DNA from: Phymorhynchus buccinoides
Lineage: Eukaryota; Mollusca; Gastropoda; Neogastropoda; Raphitomidae
Direction: 5' to 3'
Assembly: GCA_017654935.2 (NCBI GenBank)
Contig: CM065682.1
Span: 39,677,682 to 39,741,681, forward strand
Length of the DNA: 64,000 nucleotides
Shown: positions 31,256 to 55,951 of the stretch, one piece after another
How positions within the stretch are numbered: position 1 is the stretch's first letter
Layout: every line of letters begins with the position of its first letter
Program-made: the position numbers and the translations under genes
Notes under the pieces: model-generated
Told to the model about the DNA's origin: nothing
The model's database searches: none
What the model saw: only the letters and a program-made list of their open reading frames with translations

Positions 31256-32367
31256 TACTTCTTAGATCTGCACCCCTCAGGCATCTGCAATTGTGTTAGA
31301 ATTTGTATGTAATAGAAGATTTTAATACAAGACATGATTTCTAAGCAATCAAGTGGTCAAAAATGAAAAGATCTGCCAAAAAGACGTTTTTTAAGGATTC
31401 CGAGCGATATTCCAGTTTTGGGGGTAGGGATGATCTTTTTGCAACTGTGACATACCTAATCGGTCCAGAACCTTCAAACTTGGCCTGAATGACCCTAATA
31501 CATTGTAGTTTGTAACAATATATGTCAAGTTAGGGATTTGTTGATTATTTCTTGTGAGAGATGACATCCTCTTTTAATCATGTAAATGACAGTACGTGAA
31601 GAACACGTGTCACGGAAACCAAGTTATAGCCTTATTAGTATTTGTAATGCTCTTTTTATGATACGTACTCATTGCTTTTACTAAACTAGGAAGCAAATTA
31701 TAGTTTTCTTAGTTTTAATATCGCTTGATTACTTATTGAAAATGCAATTGCCGAAATGAGGTTTAGGGGGGTACCCTTGCGGCAAGGGCAATAACTCTAA
31801 GACCAACCCAAATGTTTTGCTGTTAACATGCATAAATGGATTCAGCACACTCTGGAGCACATCGTAGACCTAGTCTGGTTTAGCCCTGGGGAGGGGGGGG
31901 GGGTGCAAGGAACTCCCCACACTCATTATTGACAGTCCATTGATTGTGATTTTTACACCAATGGCCACTCATTTCTTATCATGACTTTTTTCTCCCATGC
32001 CCTGTTTCAAGTGCATTTCAGGGGTAGTCTCAGTTGTCCGTTCATTGTCGTTCTTCACGTGATACAAACCCAATTTTTTTTTAATGGATTTGATTTCAGC
32101 AAATGAAACAATGTTCCAAGAACTAGATTTGACCATTTCTGGGTGCATAACATGTTTATCTTGTACGTCACATTGTGCTAAATATCTTATCCCTAGTGAC
32201 TGTTGCTATATATAAGTTTACTTAAGACAGAGACAAACAGAGAAAGCTAACAGTGAGAAACCAAAATAATGGTGTTCGCGGGAATCGACGAGTAGTCCAA
32301 GGGACGCAATGCAGGGGTTGTCTACAGTACTGTAATGTAACATCGTTTGGCTTATTTCCCTTAGACT

Positions 32368-32456
<89 letters not shown>
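32368..32456. repeat. (CT)n microsatellite (copy B)
   Basis: In this copy the run length keeps the upstream ATG frame (from 32,253) open through a Ser-Leu run into the downstream ORF, giving a continuous 188-codon frame. Confidence 0.9.
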
Positions 32457-32457
<1 letters not shown>

Positions 32458-32469
32458 ACTGTGTGTCAG

Positions 32470-32819
32470 CTCTGACTGATCGAAGAGTGCAGAGACGACT
32501 GAGAGACAAAAGCAGGAACAATGCAATTCAGAAGTGTGTGATTCACAAGTCGGAATCAGAAGAAATCTTGATGTGTGAGGCTGATGATATCGTTTTAGAA
32601 TATCGATGTGGTGATAGTGATGAGAAGGGACACAGGCCTACTGGCACACACTGGTTTGTAAAGCAGGCAGAAAAGAACCTCTTGTGCGAGGAGCGTGTTC
32701 GACTTGCCAGCTTGAGAAAAGGAAGACAAGTCGACGACACACAACATCACGCCATTCAAGCCCACGCTGAAAGAGATCTGCATTCTCTGGTTGAGTTGAT
32801 TCGGCTTTACCTGGGATGA
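32470..32819 (+). CDS. Hypothetical protein, terminal-exon candidate (copy B)
   Basis: Equivalent of 6085-6434 with the same acceptor-like TGTGTCAG, and KS in place of KR near the start. It ends at the same stop as copy A. No family recognised. Confidence 0.35.
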
Positions 32820-33061
32820 TGGCAGCGTTTCTTGGCCCCAAGCAACGTTGAACTGCGCACTTTTCAATGACAATGTGATCGCCTTTGTTTGTAATCTGTG
32901 CTCACAAAATTGTTTTTAAAAAACACACCAAGAAGACAGTGATTGCCGTGGTTTCCATGTCAATCAAACAGATTTTGTTCGTTTTTATGTTTCTCCCACC
33001 CCATCAACCCAAATTGAAACGGGCTAAAAAGGCCTACTCAATTAAAACTTCAGACTTCAGA

Positions 33062-33123
33062 CCTCTCTCTCTCTGTCTCTCTGTCTCTCTCTTTGTCTCT
33101 CTCTCTGTCTCTGTCTCTGTCTC

Positions 33124-33200
<77 letters not shown>

Positions 33201-33286
33201 CCCTGGCTTTTCTTGATTTCAGTAGCTTTTCTTGATTACAGTAGTAGGGAAGAATTAGTAAAAACATCCCGTCAGCCAGTCAGACA

Positions 33287-33365
<79 letters not shown>
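33062..33365. repeat. Two (CT)n blocks (copy B)
   Basis: Equivalent of 6678-6988; the TGTC pattern of the first block matches copy C rather than A. Confidence 0.9.
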
Positions 33366-33367
<2 letters not shown>

Positions 33368-33658
33368 AATCAACTTATGCAGCCTGCTGACATCTCTTTG
33401 CTTACATCACGAATAGGGTTTCAAGGTATGAGGTAGATCTTTTTTCTAGACGTATGTGTTTATGGTACTATGATGTTTACAGTCCACTTCTGTTGTAATA
33501 TTCCTGTTCCAGCCACCCCCTCCCCATCCCAGCTTCCCACTGAAAGGTGGAACGAGTGTGGGCAGGTAGAGCGATAATGGAAAAACATTTTTTGCTTAAA
33601 GCGGATAATAAACCTGTAAAATATCTAGTAGACCTATCACAGACTCACAGGTTTTTAA

Positions 33659-34085
33659 AGACCCACCAGGTCACGTGTCAAAATCACGGGTTTCGCGTGT
33701 TTTTCTTCTTATAGCTGGTGAGAAATCTTGTTTTGACCAGGTTTGACTCCCATACAAATGACCCCAAATTGAAAACGAAACATCATTTTAAAGAGCAGCC
33801 TCAATTTGAAGTTGGAGGACATTTGTATGTGGGTCACAGCTACCCAGAAAAAAAAGGGACTTAATCGTGGTGCGTCAGTCCGCGGTTGGGTGTTTTTCTG
33901 GGTAACGGTGACCCACATACAAATGTCCCCAACTTCAAATTGAGGCTACTCTTTAAAGTGATGTTTTGTTTTGAATTGGGGGGTATTTGTATGGGCGTCA
34001 CTCCTGGTCAAAATAAGATTTCTTACCAGCTATAAGAGGGAAAACACGTGAAACCCGTGATTTTGACACGTGATGTGGTGGGTCT
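33659..34085. mobile_element. Foldback MITE with TTAA flanks (copy B)
   Basis: Same element as 7282-7705, flanked by TTAA at 33,655-33,658 and 34,086-34,089. Confidence 0.8.
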
Positions 34086-34553
34086 TTAAGACTCAATACA
34101 CGTATAATAAAAGACAAGCGCGTTGGAGAGGGGGGGGGGGGGGGGGGGGGGTACAGGTGTTCCGGAACTCCACAAACTAGAAAATAAAAGAGTGACAATC
34201 CGTGACTGCATGTCCGTCGTATAATGAAACTTCACGCCAGAGCTTTAGCAAATAATAAAAATCATGAGTTCACATCTTATTCTCCCAGGAGAGGCCTCCA
34301 ATACTTTTTTACATTCAAATTATTGTCAGCTTCTGGGAAGAATCGTCCCACGTACACACCCCGAACGACATGTTGACCTCCCCCCCCCTCAACTAATTGA
34401 TCCGCCCCTAGTACATTATTGTACATCTTTGGGACATCAAGACTTTAAAATCACAAGAAATGACCATTAATACCAAAGACTTGCAAGACATTCCTTATAT
34501 TGCTTGCTACTCTGTTTTTCATTCTAAAATGGAAGTAATATGTTAACGTTTAC

Positions 34554-36492
34554 GTCTTCCCGTGGGGATGCCGGGGGGTCTTACGTAAAAACAGTTTCCC
34601 CATTTTCTGGAAGTTCTGTGCTTGTAGCTTTCTCTAATTTCCCACTCTCTCTGTCTGGAAGTTCTGTGCTTGTAGCTTTCTCTAATGTCCCACTCTCTGT
34701 CTGGAAGTTCTGTGCTTGTAGCTTTCTCTAATTTCCCACTCTCTCTGTCTGGAAGTTCTGTGCTTGTAGCTTCCTCTAATGTCCCACTCTCTCTGTCTGG
34801 AAGTTCTGTGCTTGTAGCTTCCTCTAATGTCCCACTCTCTGTCTGGAAGTTCTGTGCTTGTAGCTTTCTCTAATTTTCCACTCTCTCTCTGTCTTGAAGT
34901 TCTGTGCTTGTAGCTTCCTCTAATGCCCCACTCTCTCTGTGTCTGGAAGTTCTGTGCTTGTAACTTCCTCTAATGTCCCACTCTCTCTGTCTGGAAGGTA
35001 TGTGCTTGTAGCTTTCTTTAATTTCCCACTCTCTCTCTGTCTGGAAGTTCTGTGCTTGTAGCTTTCTCTAATTTCCCACTCTCTCTGTCTGGAAGTTCTG
35101 TGCTTGTAGCTTCCTCTAATGTCCCACTCTCTCAGTCTGGAAGTTCTGTGCTTGTAGCTTTCTCTAATGTCCCACTCTCTCTCTCTGTCTGGAAGTTCTG
35201 TGCTTGTAGCTTTCTCTACTGTTCCACTCTCTCTGTCTGGAAGTTCTGTGCTTGTAGCTTTCTCTAATTTCCCACACTCTCTGTCTGGAAGTTCTGTGCT
35301 TGTAACTTCCTCTAATTTCCCACTCTCTCTGTCTGGAAGTTCTGTGCTTGTAGCTTTCTCTAATTTCCCACTCTCTCTGTCTGGAAGTTCTGTGCTTGTA
35401 ACTTCTCTAATGTCCCACTCTCTCTCTGTCTGGAAGTTCTGTGCTTGTAGCTTTCTCTAATGTCCCACTCTCTCTGTCTGGAAGTTCTGTGCTTGTAGCT
35501 TTCTCTAATGTCCCACTCTCTCTGTCTGGAAGTTCTGTGCTTGCAGCTTTCTCTAATGTCCCACTCTCTCTGTCTGGAAGTTCTGTGCTTGTAGCTTTCT
35601 CTAATGTCCCACTCTCTCTGTCTGGAAGTTCTGTGCTTGTAGCTTTCTCTAATTTCCCACTCTCTCTGTCTGGAAGTTCTGTGCTTGTAGCTTTCTCAAA
35701 TGTTCCACTCTCTCTGTCTGGAAGTTATGTGCTTGTAACTTCCTCTAATGTCCCACTCTCTCTGTCTGGAAGTTCTGTGCTTGTAGTTTTCTCTAATTTC
35801 CCACTCTCTCTGTCTGGAAGTTCTGTGCTTGTAGCTTTCTCTAATGTCCCACTCTCTCTCTGTCTGGAAGTTCTGTGCTTGTAGAGTTCTCTAATTTCCC
35901 ACTCTCTCTCTCTGTCTGGAAGTTCTGTGCTTGTAGCTTTCTCTAATGTCCCACTCTCTCTCTGTTTGGAAGTTCTGTGCTTGTAGCTTTCTCTAATTTC
36001 CCACTCTCTCTGTCTGGAAGTTCTGTGCTTGTAGCTTTCTCTAATGTCCCACTCTCTCTGTCTGGAAGTTCTGTGCTTGTAGCTTTCTCTAATGTCACAC
36101 TCTCTCTGTCTGGAAGTTCTGTGCTTGTAGCTTCCTCTAATGTCCCACTCTCTCTGTCTGGAAGTTCTGTGCTTGTAACTTCCTCTAATTTGTCACTCTC
36201 TTTGAATCTTCCTTTTCCCTTTGCTTTTTATCACCTACTATCTTTTTGACTTATTGGCCCACTCTTCTCCCTTTTGTTTTTTAAATCCAAATATTTTGTT
36301 CTCCTTTGAGCTCCTCCGAAATCGGAATGTGTCAGCTGTAATGGGTCAATAAGTCAGAAAGATAGTGGATTATACTTTTTTGAAAGCAAAGGGAGTCAAA
36401 GAGAGAGGCAGATTAGAGGAAGTTACAAGCACAGAACTTCAAGGGGGTGGGGAACTATTTTTACGAAAGACCCCCGGTATCCCCACGGGGAG
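34554..36492. mobile_element. Foldback element with expanded arm (copy B)
   Basis: Same as 8173-10,967 but with about 33 instead of 50 tandem units in the left arm. The right arm reads ACAAGCACAGAACTTCAAGG, closer to the unit sequence than in copy A. Confidence 0.7.
34599..36200. repeat. 48-bp minisatellite (copy B)
   Basis: About 33 units. The block of TCTTGAAGTT-type units with TCTCTCTCTGTCT at 8.5-9.4 kb of copy A is largely missing here, so the size difference comes from one internal block. Confidence 0.95.
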
Positions 36493-36989
36493 ATTAGACA
36501 GTATCAACTGACAGGACAAATAGAGACAATTTTAGATTGGCATAATTATGGAGCGACTTAAAAGGAGAGACAAACATGTACGTCCAGCACACACCAAACA
36601 GCACAATAATTAACCAACAGGTTCAGTTCTTTGCAACACGTTTATTGCAAAACGATTTGCACAAAGGCTAACAGAAATATATACATTTCTCTGCAACATC
36701 TTTACAATATATGACAATGTGAGTTCAAATCATGCTTAATTATAAAACAATGCACACATTTATAAACATACAATAATGTCCGCATAAACATTATGCAAAT
36801 CCATCACTTAAACAGAAATACATAATTATTTCAGAAAAAAGTATTGTTAGTTAATTAGTCTATTATAGTCCCGTCAACAGCTATGGTCTTCTCAGGATGT
36901 CACCACGTATAGTTCGACCACGTATAACAGAAAACTATTGACCACCGGTTTAAATTTATCGGTTTAGAGGGCAATAATAAAACGACTTA

Positions 36990-37290
36990 AGGGCCAGCCA
37001 CACGTCCTTACAGTTTGATTCTGATCGCTTCTCGGCCTTTTGGCTAAGACAGTGATTCGGGAACATAACTTTTTTGTTTATATCCTGGTTGGTTTGTTCA
37101 GCCCGTCGTACATGGCGAAAGCTGATACGCGACGTTAAACTGAACTTCCATCCACACGTCCACTAAAATCGCACGACTGTACGATACGATCATGTCATCT
37201 CGATGCGCCAATCACATTTTGTTCTTGGAGACCACGTGATTTAATCGTATTGTACAGTCGTGCGAGCTTAGCGGACATGTGGCTGGCCCT
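36990..37290. mobile_element. GGGCCAGCC MITE with nested U2-headed SINE (copy B)
   Basis: Same nested arrangement as 11,464-11,762, with the U2-like 26-mer at 37,024-37,049 and the CCACACGTCC duplication on both sides of the SINE. The right MITE end is intact (GGCTGGCCCT). Confidence 0.75.
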
Positions 37291-37760
37291 ATAAAGTTAA
37301 ACAGAAATGCAAATGTAAGACAAATCAAATCATCATTGGTTTGACTCAAAAGAATCCAATGTATGCAAGCGTGGCAATAGAATTGGAATAGTAATGCAGA
37401 GCATAAAAACTTGAAGAATGGACACAATAATTGCATTGTTTACTCCTGTAGAAAAACAATGAGAGAGAAACATCAAGTTAATTAAACATGTATTTACAAT
37501 GTTGAATTTCTTTCATTCAGTTTGTTAGGACGCGGAACACACCACCACAACGGATAGTGTATCCTTTTTAATAAAGACATTCATGTATGCCATCTTGCGT
37601 TTCTTGGCCATGACTTCCAGATAGCAGAGAAGGCAGTGCTATTCTGAGGGACTGGGCTGGAATTGGTTTATAGTGAAGATGCCGTGCCCAAGTAAATCCT
37701 CTTTCGACCAATGGAACTTTCTAGGACCGCTGGCATCCAGGACGATTCCCAAAGCCTAAT

Positions 37761-37791
<31 letters not shown>

Positions 37792-38976
37792 CGTGTGCTC
37801 ATGCACTTAGCACACGTTAAACCCAGTGGCAACGAAAAAGTTGTAATTTGGTCAAAATTTGCCCCCTCCTTTCTCATCAGTCACACAAAAATCGCATGCC
37901 AAATTTTTTTTTTTTTTTAAATTGGGTGGCGCGCCTCTGGCTGCGACGCGCTCTCCAGGTGGGAGCAACCCGAATTTCACAGAGACGCCTCTGTGACTAT
38001 AATACACCTAACCTAATCTAACCTAACGTAAAGTACCAATTAGTTGAAGCTCTGAAAGCCAATGTAAATGCCTCCATGTTAAACTGCCAGTCTTTCACAA
38101 AAGACTAGGCATAAAAGGTACCATAATTTTCATTATGTTTTTAGTGGAAAAACAACAGTTATTGTACATCCCTTATTCTTCTTTCTTCCCAAATAACAAA
38201 AGATGCATAGTTTTCAAAACTGATTTACAGACAGCCAGTCTTTCACATAAGACTAAAGAGTGCCATGAGTTTTCATTATTTACAGTGGAAAAATCAGTTA
38301 TGCACATTCCCCATTCTACTTTTCCCAAACTTCAGGCAAGTGTCAGCAAAATAACAAAAGGCGCATAGTTATCAAAACTCATTTACAGTTGTCAGAACAC
38401 AAAACCTATTTATAATTGAATTAGAAAGTAGGTGTTTTTAAGACGGGTTTATTATCTACACAACAGTAATGTAGTATTATTCTAAATAGAGATTGCTTCT
38501 TGTACAGATTTTCAGAGTTCAGAACGATCATAACATCTTTTCGGAAGGCGCCTCCTTTTTAAAAGGATTCGCAAACTTCTATTTTTAAACAAAGTGTTAT
38601 TAAAAGTGTTCTTAAGTCACCATACTAATTTACAGGTTTTTGCTGACAAACAATAGTATAATATTGAGTATTTTTGAACCTGATTGTGTGTGTAACCTCC
38701 CTTGGAAACAGAATAACTTTTTATCTTTTTTAACTTTCTAGTCAACTGGGACACGAAAGTTTGGTTGGCAATATGTAAATAGATCTGCATATATTTGTAA
38801 ATAATGTTTATTTTAAAATCAGACCCTTTTCGATCCGATTTTAACAATAAAAGTTTTAAAAGTTTGTTTTTTAACACTAAAAGTTTTAAAAGTTAGTATT
38901 TTAACTCACGGCCCTGGAAGTTTGACAGTGGAAAAGTAACCGGTTAGTTAAAACTCCAGAATGTTATTTTATTATG

Positions 38977-39075
38977 ATTTGGACAAAACGGCGGTTCAAC
39001 AATCCGCCGTTTTGTCTATAACACGGCGGGTTGGACAAAACGGCGCCCGATTTTGAACCGCCGTTTTGTCCAAAT
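38977..39075. mobile_element. 99-bp MITE with perfect 23-bp inverted ends
   Basis: Left end ATTTGGACAAAACGGCGG continuing to TTCAA, right end its exact inverse at 39,053-39,075. The interior has a second inverted pair (CCGCCGTTTTGTC and GACAAAACGGCG). Not found elsewhere in the window. It lies at the point where copy B stops matching copy A. Confidence 0.75.
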
Positions 39076-39161
39076 GAAAGTTGGAGTTATAAAAACTCAT
39101 TCTTGACAAGTTCTCTTTTTTTTTTTAAATCTTTGTTAAATAAAATGAATAACAAGCTGAC

Positions 39162-39850
39162 CACTGACACTGGTCACTTTGGCCTAATTTTACCGTTTGA
39201 ATGCTAATTAGTGTATTAGGAGATCATATGAACAATTGTTGATGTGGTTGACCAGTGGTCAGTGTCACTGACCAGTGGTCACTTTGGCCTATTTTCACTG
39301 TTTGACTGCAAATTAGTGTATTAGGAGTTCAAATGAACAAATTTTGATGTCGTTGACCAGTGGTCAGTGTCACTGACCAGTGGTCACTTTGGCCTATTTT
39401 CACTGTTTGACTGCAAATTAGTGTATTAGGAGTTCAAATGAACAAATTTTGATGTGGTTGACCAGTGGTCAGTGTCACTGACCAGTGGTCACTTTGGCCT
39501 ATTTTCACTGTTTGACTGCAAATTAGTGTATTAGAAGTTCAAATGAACAACTTTTGATGTCGTTGACCAGTGGTCAGTGTCACTGACCAGTGGTCACTTT
39601 GGCCTATTTTTTTTATAATGTGGTTGACCATTGGTCAGTGTGACTGACCACTGGTCAACCACATCAAACCTTGTTCATTTGAACTCCTAATACACTCATT
39701 TACAGTCAAACAGTAAAAATAGGCCAAAGTGACCACTGGTCAGTGACACTGACCACTGGTCAACCACATGAACAAAAAGTTCATTTGAACTCCTAATACA
39801 CTAATTAGCATTCAAACGGTAAAATTAGGCCAAAGTGACCAGTGTCAGTG
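39162..39850. mobile_element. Foldback element with 61-bp perfect TIRs and internal 105-bp repeats
   Basis: Left TIR 39,162-39,222 (CACTGACACTGGTCACTTTG start) and exact inverse ending at 39,850. The left half holds four direct repeats with a 105-bp period (anchors at 39,248, 39,353, 39,458 and 39,563), each with TTGACCAGTGGTCAGTGTCA; the right half has one inverted unit. No ORF. It sits between the 99-bp MITE and the resumption of satellite repeats. Confidence 0.8.
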
Positions 39851-39865
39851 TTCGAGGGCTTAAAT

Positions 39866-41218
39866 GAGTTGCTGGGAACAGTGTGGGCAGAATCAGGGAC
39901 ACTGGGAACTGTGGGCAGCATCAGGGACACTGGGAACAGTGTGGGCAGAATCAGGGACATTGAGAACAGCGTGGGTAGAATCAGGGACACTAGAAAAAGT
40001 GTGGGCAGAATCAGGGACACTGGAAACAGTCTGGGCAGAATCAGGGACACTGGGAACAGTGTGGGCAGAATCAGGGACACTGGGAACTGTGGGCAGAATC
40101 AGGGACACTGGAAACAGTCTGGGCAAAATCAGGGACACTGGGAACTGTGTGGGCAGAATCAGGGACAGTAGAAACAGTGCGGGCAGAATCAGGGACACTG
40201 GAAATGGTGTGGGCAGAATCAGGGACACTGGAAACGGTGTGGGCAGAATCAGGGACACTGGGAACAGTGTGGCCAGAAACAGGGACACCAGGAAAAGCGT
40301 GGGCAGAAACAGGGACCCTCGGAACAGTGTGGGTAGAAACGGGGACACTGAGAACAGTGTGGGCAGAAACAGGGACATTGAGAAGAGGGATTCCTGCATA
40401 AGTGTGGGCAGGTAGAGGAATGCCTGGAAAAGTGTCAGCAGGTAGAGGGATACCTGGAACATTGTGGGCAGGTAGAGGGATACCTGTAAAAGTGTGGGCA
40501 GGCGTAGGGATACTGGGAAAAGTGGGGGCATATACACCGTGAGCAGTGTGGGCAAGACGAGGGACATCGGCAGCAGAAGATTTCAAAACGGACGCTGAAT
40601 CAGGGACACTGGCAGAGGGCAATTTGAACATCGACCTTGAAACAGGGACACCGGCAGTGGGCAATTTTAACATGGACCTTGCAACATGGACACCGGCAGT
40701 GGGAAATTTGTACATGGACCTTGAAACAGGGACACTGGCAGCAGTAGATCTTGCATCAGGTGCTGAAGCAGGGACACTGCCAGATGGAGATTTCGCAACA
40801 GGCGCTGAATCAGTGACACTGCCAGCAGTAGATGTCGCAACAGGCGCTGAATCAGGGACACTGGCAGCAGTAGATGTCGCAACAGGCGCTGAATCAGGGA
40901 CACTGGCAGCAGTAGATTTCGCAACAAGCGCTGAATCGGGGACCTGGCAGCAGCAGATTTGGCAACAGGCGTAGAATCAGTGACACTGGTAGCAGTATAT
41001 TTGGCAACAGGCGCAGAATCAGGGACACTGGTAGCAGTAGATTCCGCAACAGGCGCTGAATCAGGGACACTGGTAGCAGCAGATTTGGCAACAGGCGCTG
41101 AATCAGGGACACTGGTAGCAGTAGATTCCGCAACAGGCGCTGAATCAGGGACACTGGTAGCAGCAGCTTTGGCAACAGGCGCTGAATCAGGGACACTGGC
41201 AGCAGCAGATTTGGGAAA
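39866..41218 (-). repeat. Satellite block B-i (30-bp and 42-bp units)
   Basis: Same repeat types as 20.3-22.2 kb of copy A, shortened, on the minus strand. The coding-type 5' exon start present in A and in block B-ii is missing: the last 42-bp unit runs directly into the intron-like sequence at 41,219. Frames end at SSQCP-type stops near 39,893 and 40,071. Confidence 0.7.
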
Positions 41219-41230
41219 ATATTATTAACA

Positions 41231-41623
41231 CAGTCGAACCTGAATCAGACCCGTCTACCCCCTACACAAGTCTTGAGTAGTCTGGATAGCTGAAATGAGT
41301 AGTTTTGGTGCAAAATGTGTAGTTTTATTCATTAAACCATCAAACAATGTTCATTGAAAATGAGTAGTTAGAGCATTATTTTCAATTTTGAAGAGTAGTA
41401 GAGGTCGAAATTGAGTAGAATACTACTCAAAACAGGTCTGCTGAATATAGCGAGTACTTAATAGACTGACCAAACGTTGTCCATAATTGCGAGAGGCCAT
41501 TATTCTGGAGAATATTTGAGAAATAAACTCAGTGTGAAAAGAGAGTTTGAGTAAAACTACCCTGCCAGTTAAAGGGGCGTCTGTACAATAACATCAGGGT
41601 GTCAGATAGACAGGGTTCGACTG
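41231..41623. mobile_element. TA-type MITE with nested CAGACC element (copy B-i)
   Basis: CAGTCGAACC and GGTTCGACTG termini; the left flanking TA is altered (ACA). The nested CAGACC element spans 41,246-41,440. Confidence 0.65.
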
Positions 41624-41819
41624 TATTGTGATTATTTCCCCCTCCATAATACATTGTTATCATCTCAATTTGGATGCAATAATAAAACGAGAGAAAGAAA
41701 CCAGTGAGAACATAATAGTGAACAAGGAACAGCAACCGTGTTTTTTTTAATGGTGCGTACAACAGAACCACTTTACACGACAGCTGGTTCATTCACCTGC
41801 ACCTTGTGTTGTGGACCTG

Positions 41820-42186
41820 CACAGTTTATAGCTGCACAGTTTATAGCTGCACAGTTTATAGCTGCACAGTTTATAGCTGCACAGTTTATAGCTGTACAGT
41901 TTATAGCTGCATAATTTATAGCTGCACAGTTTATAGCTGCACAGTTTATAGCTGCACAGTTTATAGCTGCCCAGTTTATAGCTGTACAGTTTATAGCTGT
42001 ACAGTTTATAGCTGCACATTTTATAGCTGTACAGTTTATAGCTGCACAGTTATAGCTGTACAGTTTATAGCTGCACAGTTTATAGCTGTACAGTTTATAG
42101 CTGTACAGTTTATAGCTGCATAGTTTATAGCTGCACAATTTATAGCTGCACAGTTTCTAGCTGCACAGTTCATAGCTGCACAGTGG
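41820..42186. repeat. 15-bp minisatellite (B-i)
   Basis: About 24 units of ACAGTTTATAGCTGC variants. One unit near 42,045 has lost a base. Confidence 0.95.
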
Positions 42187-42335
42187 GTTTATTACGTAAA
42201 AAAACCTTTCAATTGCATATCGGTTTTTCAAACAATACAGGGTTACTGTTCTTAATTCCTTAAATGTGTCCATTTCTTCTCAGTTCAGTACATTGTATTA
42301 GCCCCTTGACTGCCACCAACGTATCACGTACTGAC

Positions 42336-54695
<12,360 letters not shown>

Positions 54696-54875
54696 CTGAG
54701 AGAAAAAAACAATCGGCCGGTACATTAATAAACGTACTCTCAAGTTCTTTGCTGCTGGCGTTTGGACGAGAGAAAGAGACAGACGCAGGGAAGAGATGAT
54801 GTAAGATAGACAGACACAGAGACAGACAGACACAGAAGAATATATCTCCCTCCCTCCCTCTCTGTGTGCAAAGGT

Positions 54876-55365
54876 TAGTGTTACCAATGCTACTAATCTT
54901 ATTGAAAATGATGTTTATCAGTCTGTACTTATGCTTAATGAATGTTTATACTTTGCTTGTGAATGTATGAAGAAAACTGTTCTTGTTGATTGTGACAAGC
55001 ATACAATATGGTTTGGTTTAGAATGTAGACAAATTAGGAAAGTGGCGTGGGGTTTATTACATAAATTTAACAGATCTAACAAAGTGCCTGATCGATTGGA
55101 ATATTGTCAAAAAGGAGGGGGAGTACAAGGAATTATTAAGGATGAAGGAAAAGACACACTGGGAAAATATTGTTGATTCACTACAAAGTAATCTGAAGGA
55201 TAGCAAGTTGTTCTGGGATACTATCCGTTCAGCTAAACTTATGCAATGCAAACATGACACAATTCAATTTCTTCCCAAAAATGGCTTGAGCACTTTAATC
55301 AGAGATGAGATTCTCAGAAAAGCAGAAAAGAGGAAAAAAGAGGCGGGAGTCCGGGGGCCAGCATA
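54876..55365 (+). pseudogene. LINE ORF2 fragment, linker before RT, frameshifted
   Basis: The first frame (to about 55,120) reads LECRQIRKVAWGLLHKFNRS, the basic linker typical between endonuclease and RT in non-LTR elements. The second frame (from about 55,121) reads EYKELLRMKEKTHWENIVDS and SKLFWDTIRSAKL. The frames join at a GGAGGGGG run, so one base gained or lost there explains the shift. It ends in non-LINE sequence (CCGGGGGCCAGCATAGGCCC). Confidence 0.8.
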
Positions 55366-55413
55366 GGCCCCCAGTGGGGTCCAGGTGTTTTAAAATAAAG
55401 TGACAAGTTCATA

Positions 55414-55830
55414 TTTAATAAAAGGCTTTCAAAATGGATAGACGAAAATGATGTTATAGGCGAGGAACAGGCGGGTTTTATGGACAACCGTTGTACAATT
55501 GATCATGTATTTACCTGTATGGCTTGTGCACAAAACAATTACTTAAACACAGAAAACTTTGTCGCCTTTATAGATTTCCGTAAGGCATTTGATACGGTAA
55601 GTAGGGATAAATTGTGGAAAATACTTCCACAATTAGAGGGAACTAGGGGGAAATGTATGAATGCACTTAAAACCATTTATGATGTTGGTAAGGCACGTGT
55701 GCGAGTGGGAGCCAATTTAACAGACGCTTTTTTGTGTCCACAAGGTTTAAAAGAAGGTGAGGTTTGTTCTCCTGCTCTGTTTTCATTGCTGATAAATGAA
55801 CTTACTAAACAAATTAATGAAAAAAGATAG
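55414..55830 (+). pseudogene. Truncated LINE reverse transcriptase (before copy C)
   Basis: The frame from FIFNKRLSKWIDENDVIGEE carries QAGFMDNRCTIDHVFT, RT block A with the first catalytic Asp (FVAFIDFRKAFDTV) and block B (GLKEGEVCSPALFSLLINEL). It ends at a stop after INEKR, before the YxDD block, and runs into (CT)n(CA)n. It must be inactive. The same truncation in copy B shows the element was broken before the segment was duplicated. Confidence 0.85.
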
Positions 55831-55837
55831 ACATGGT

Positions 55838-55951
<114 letters not shown>

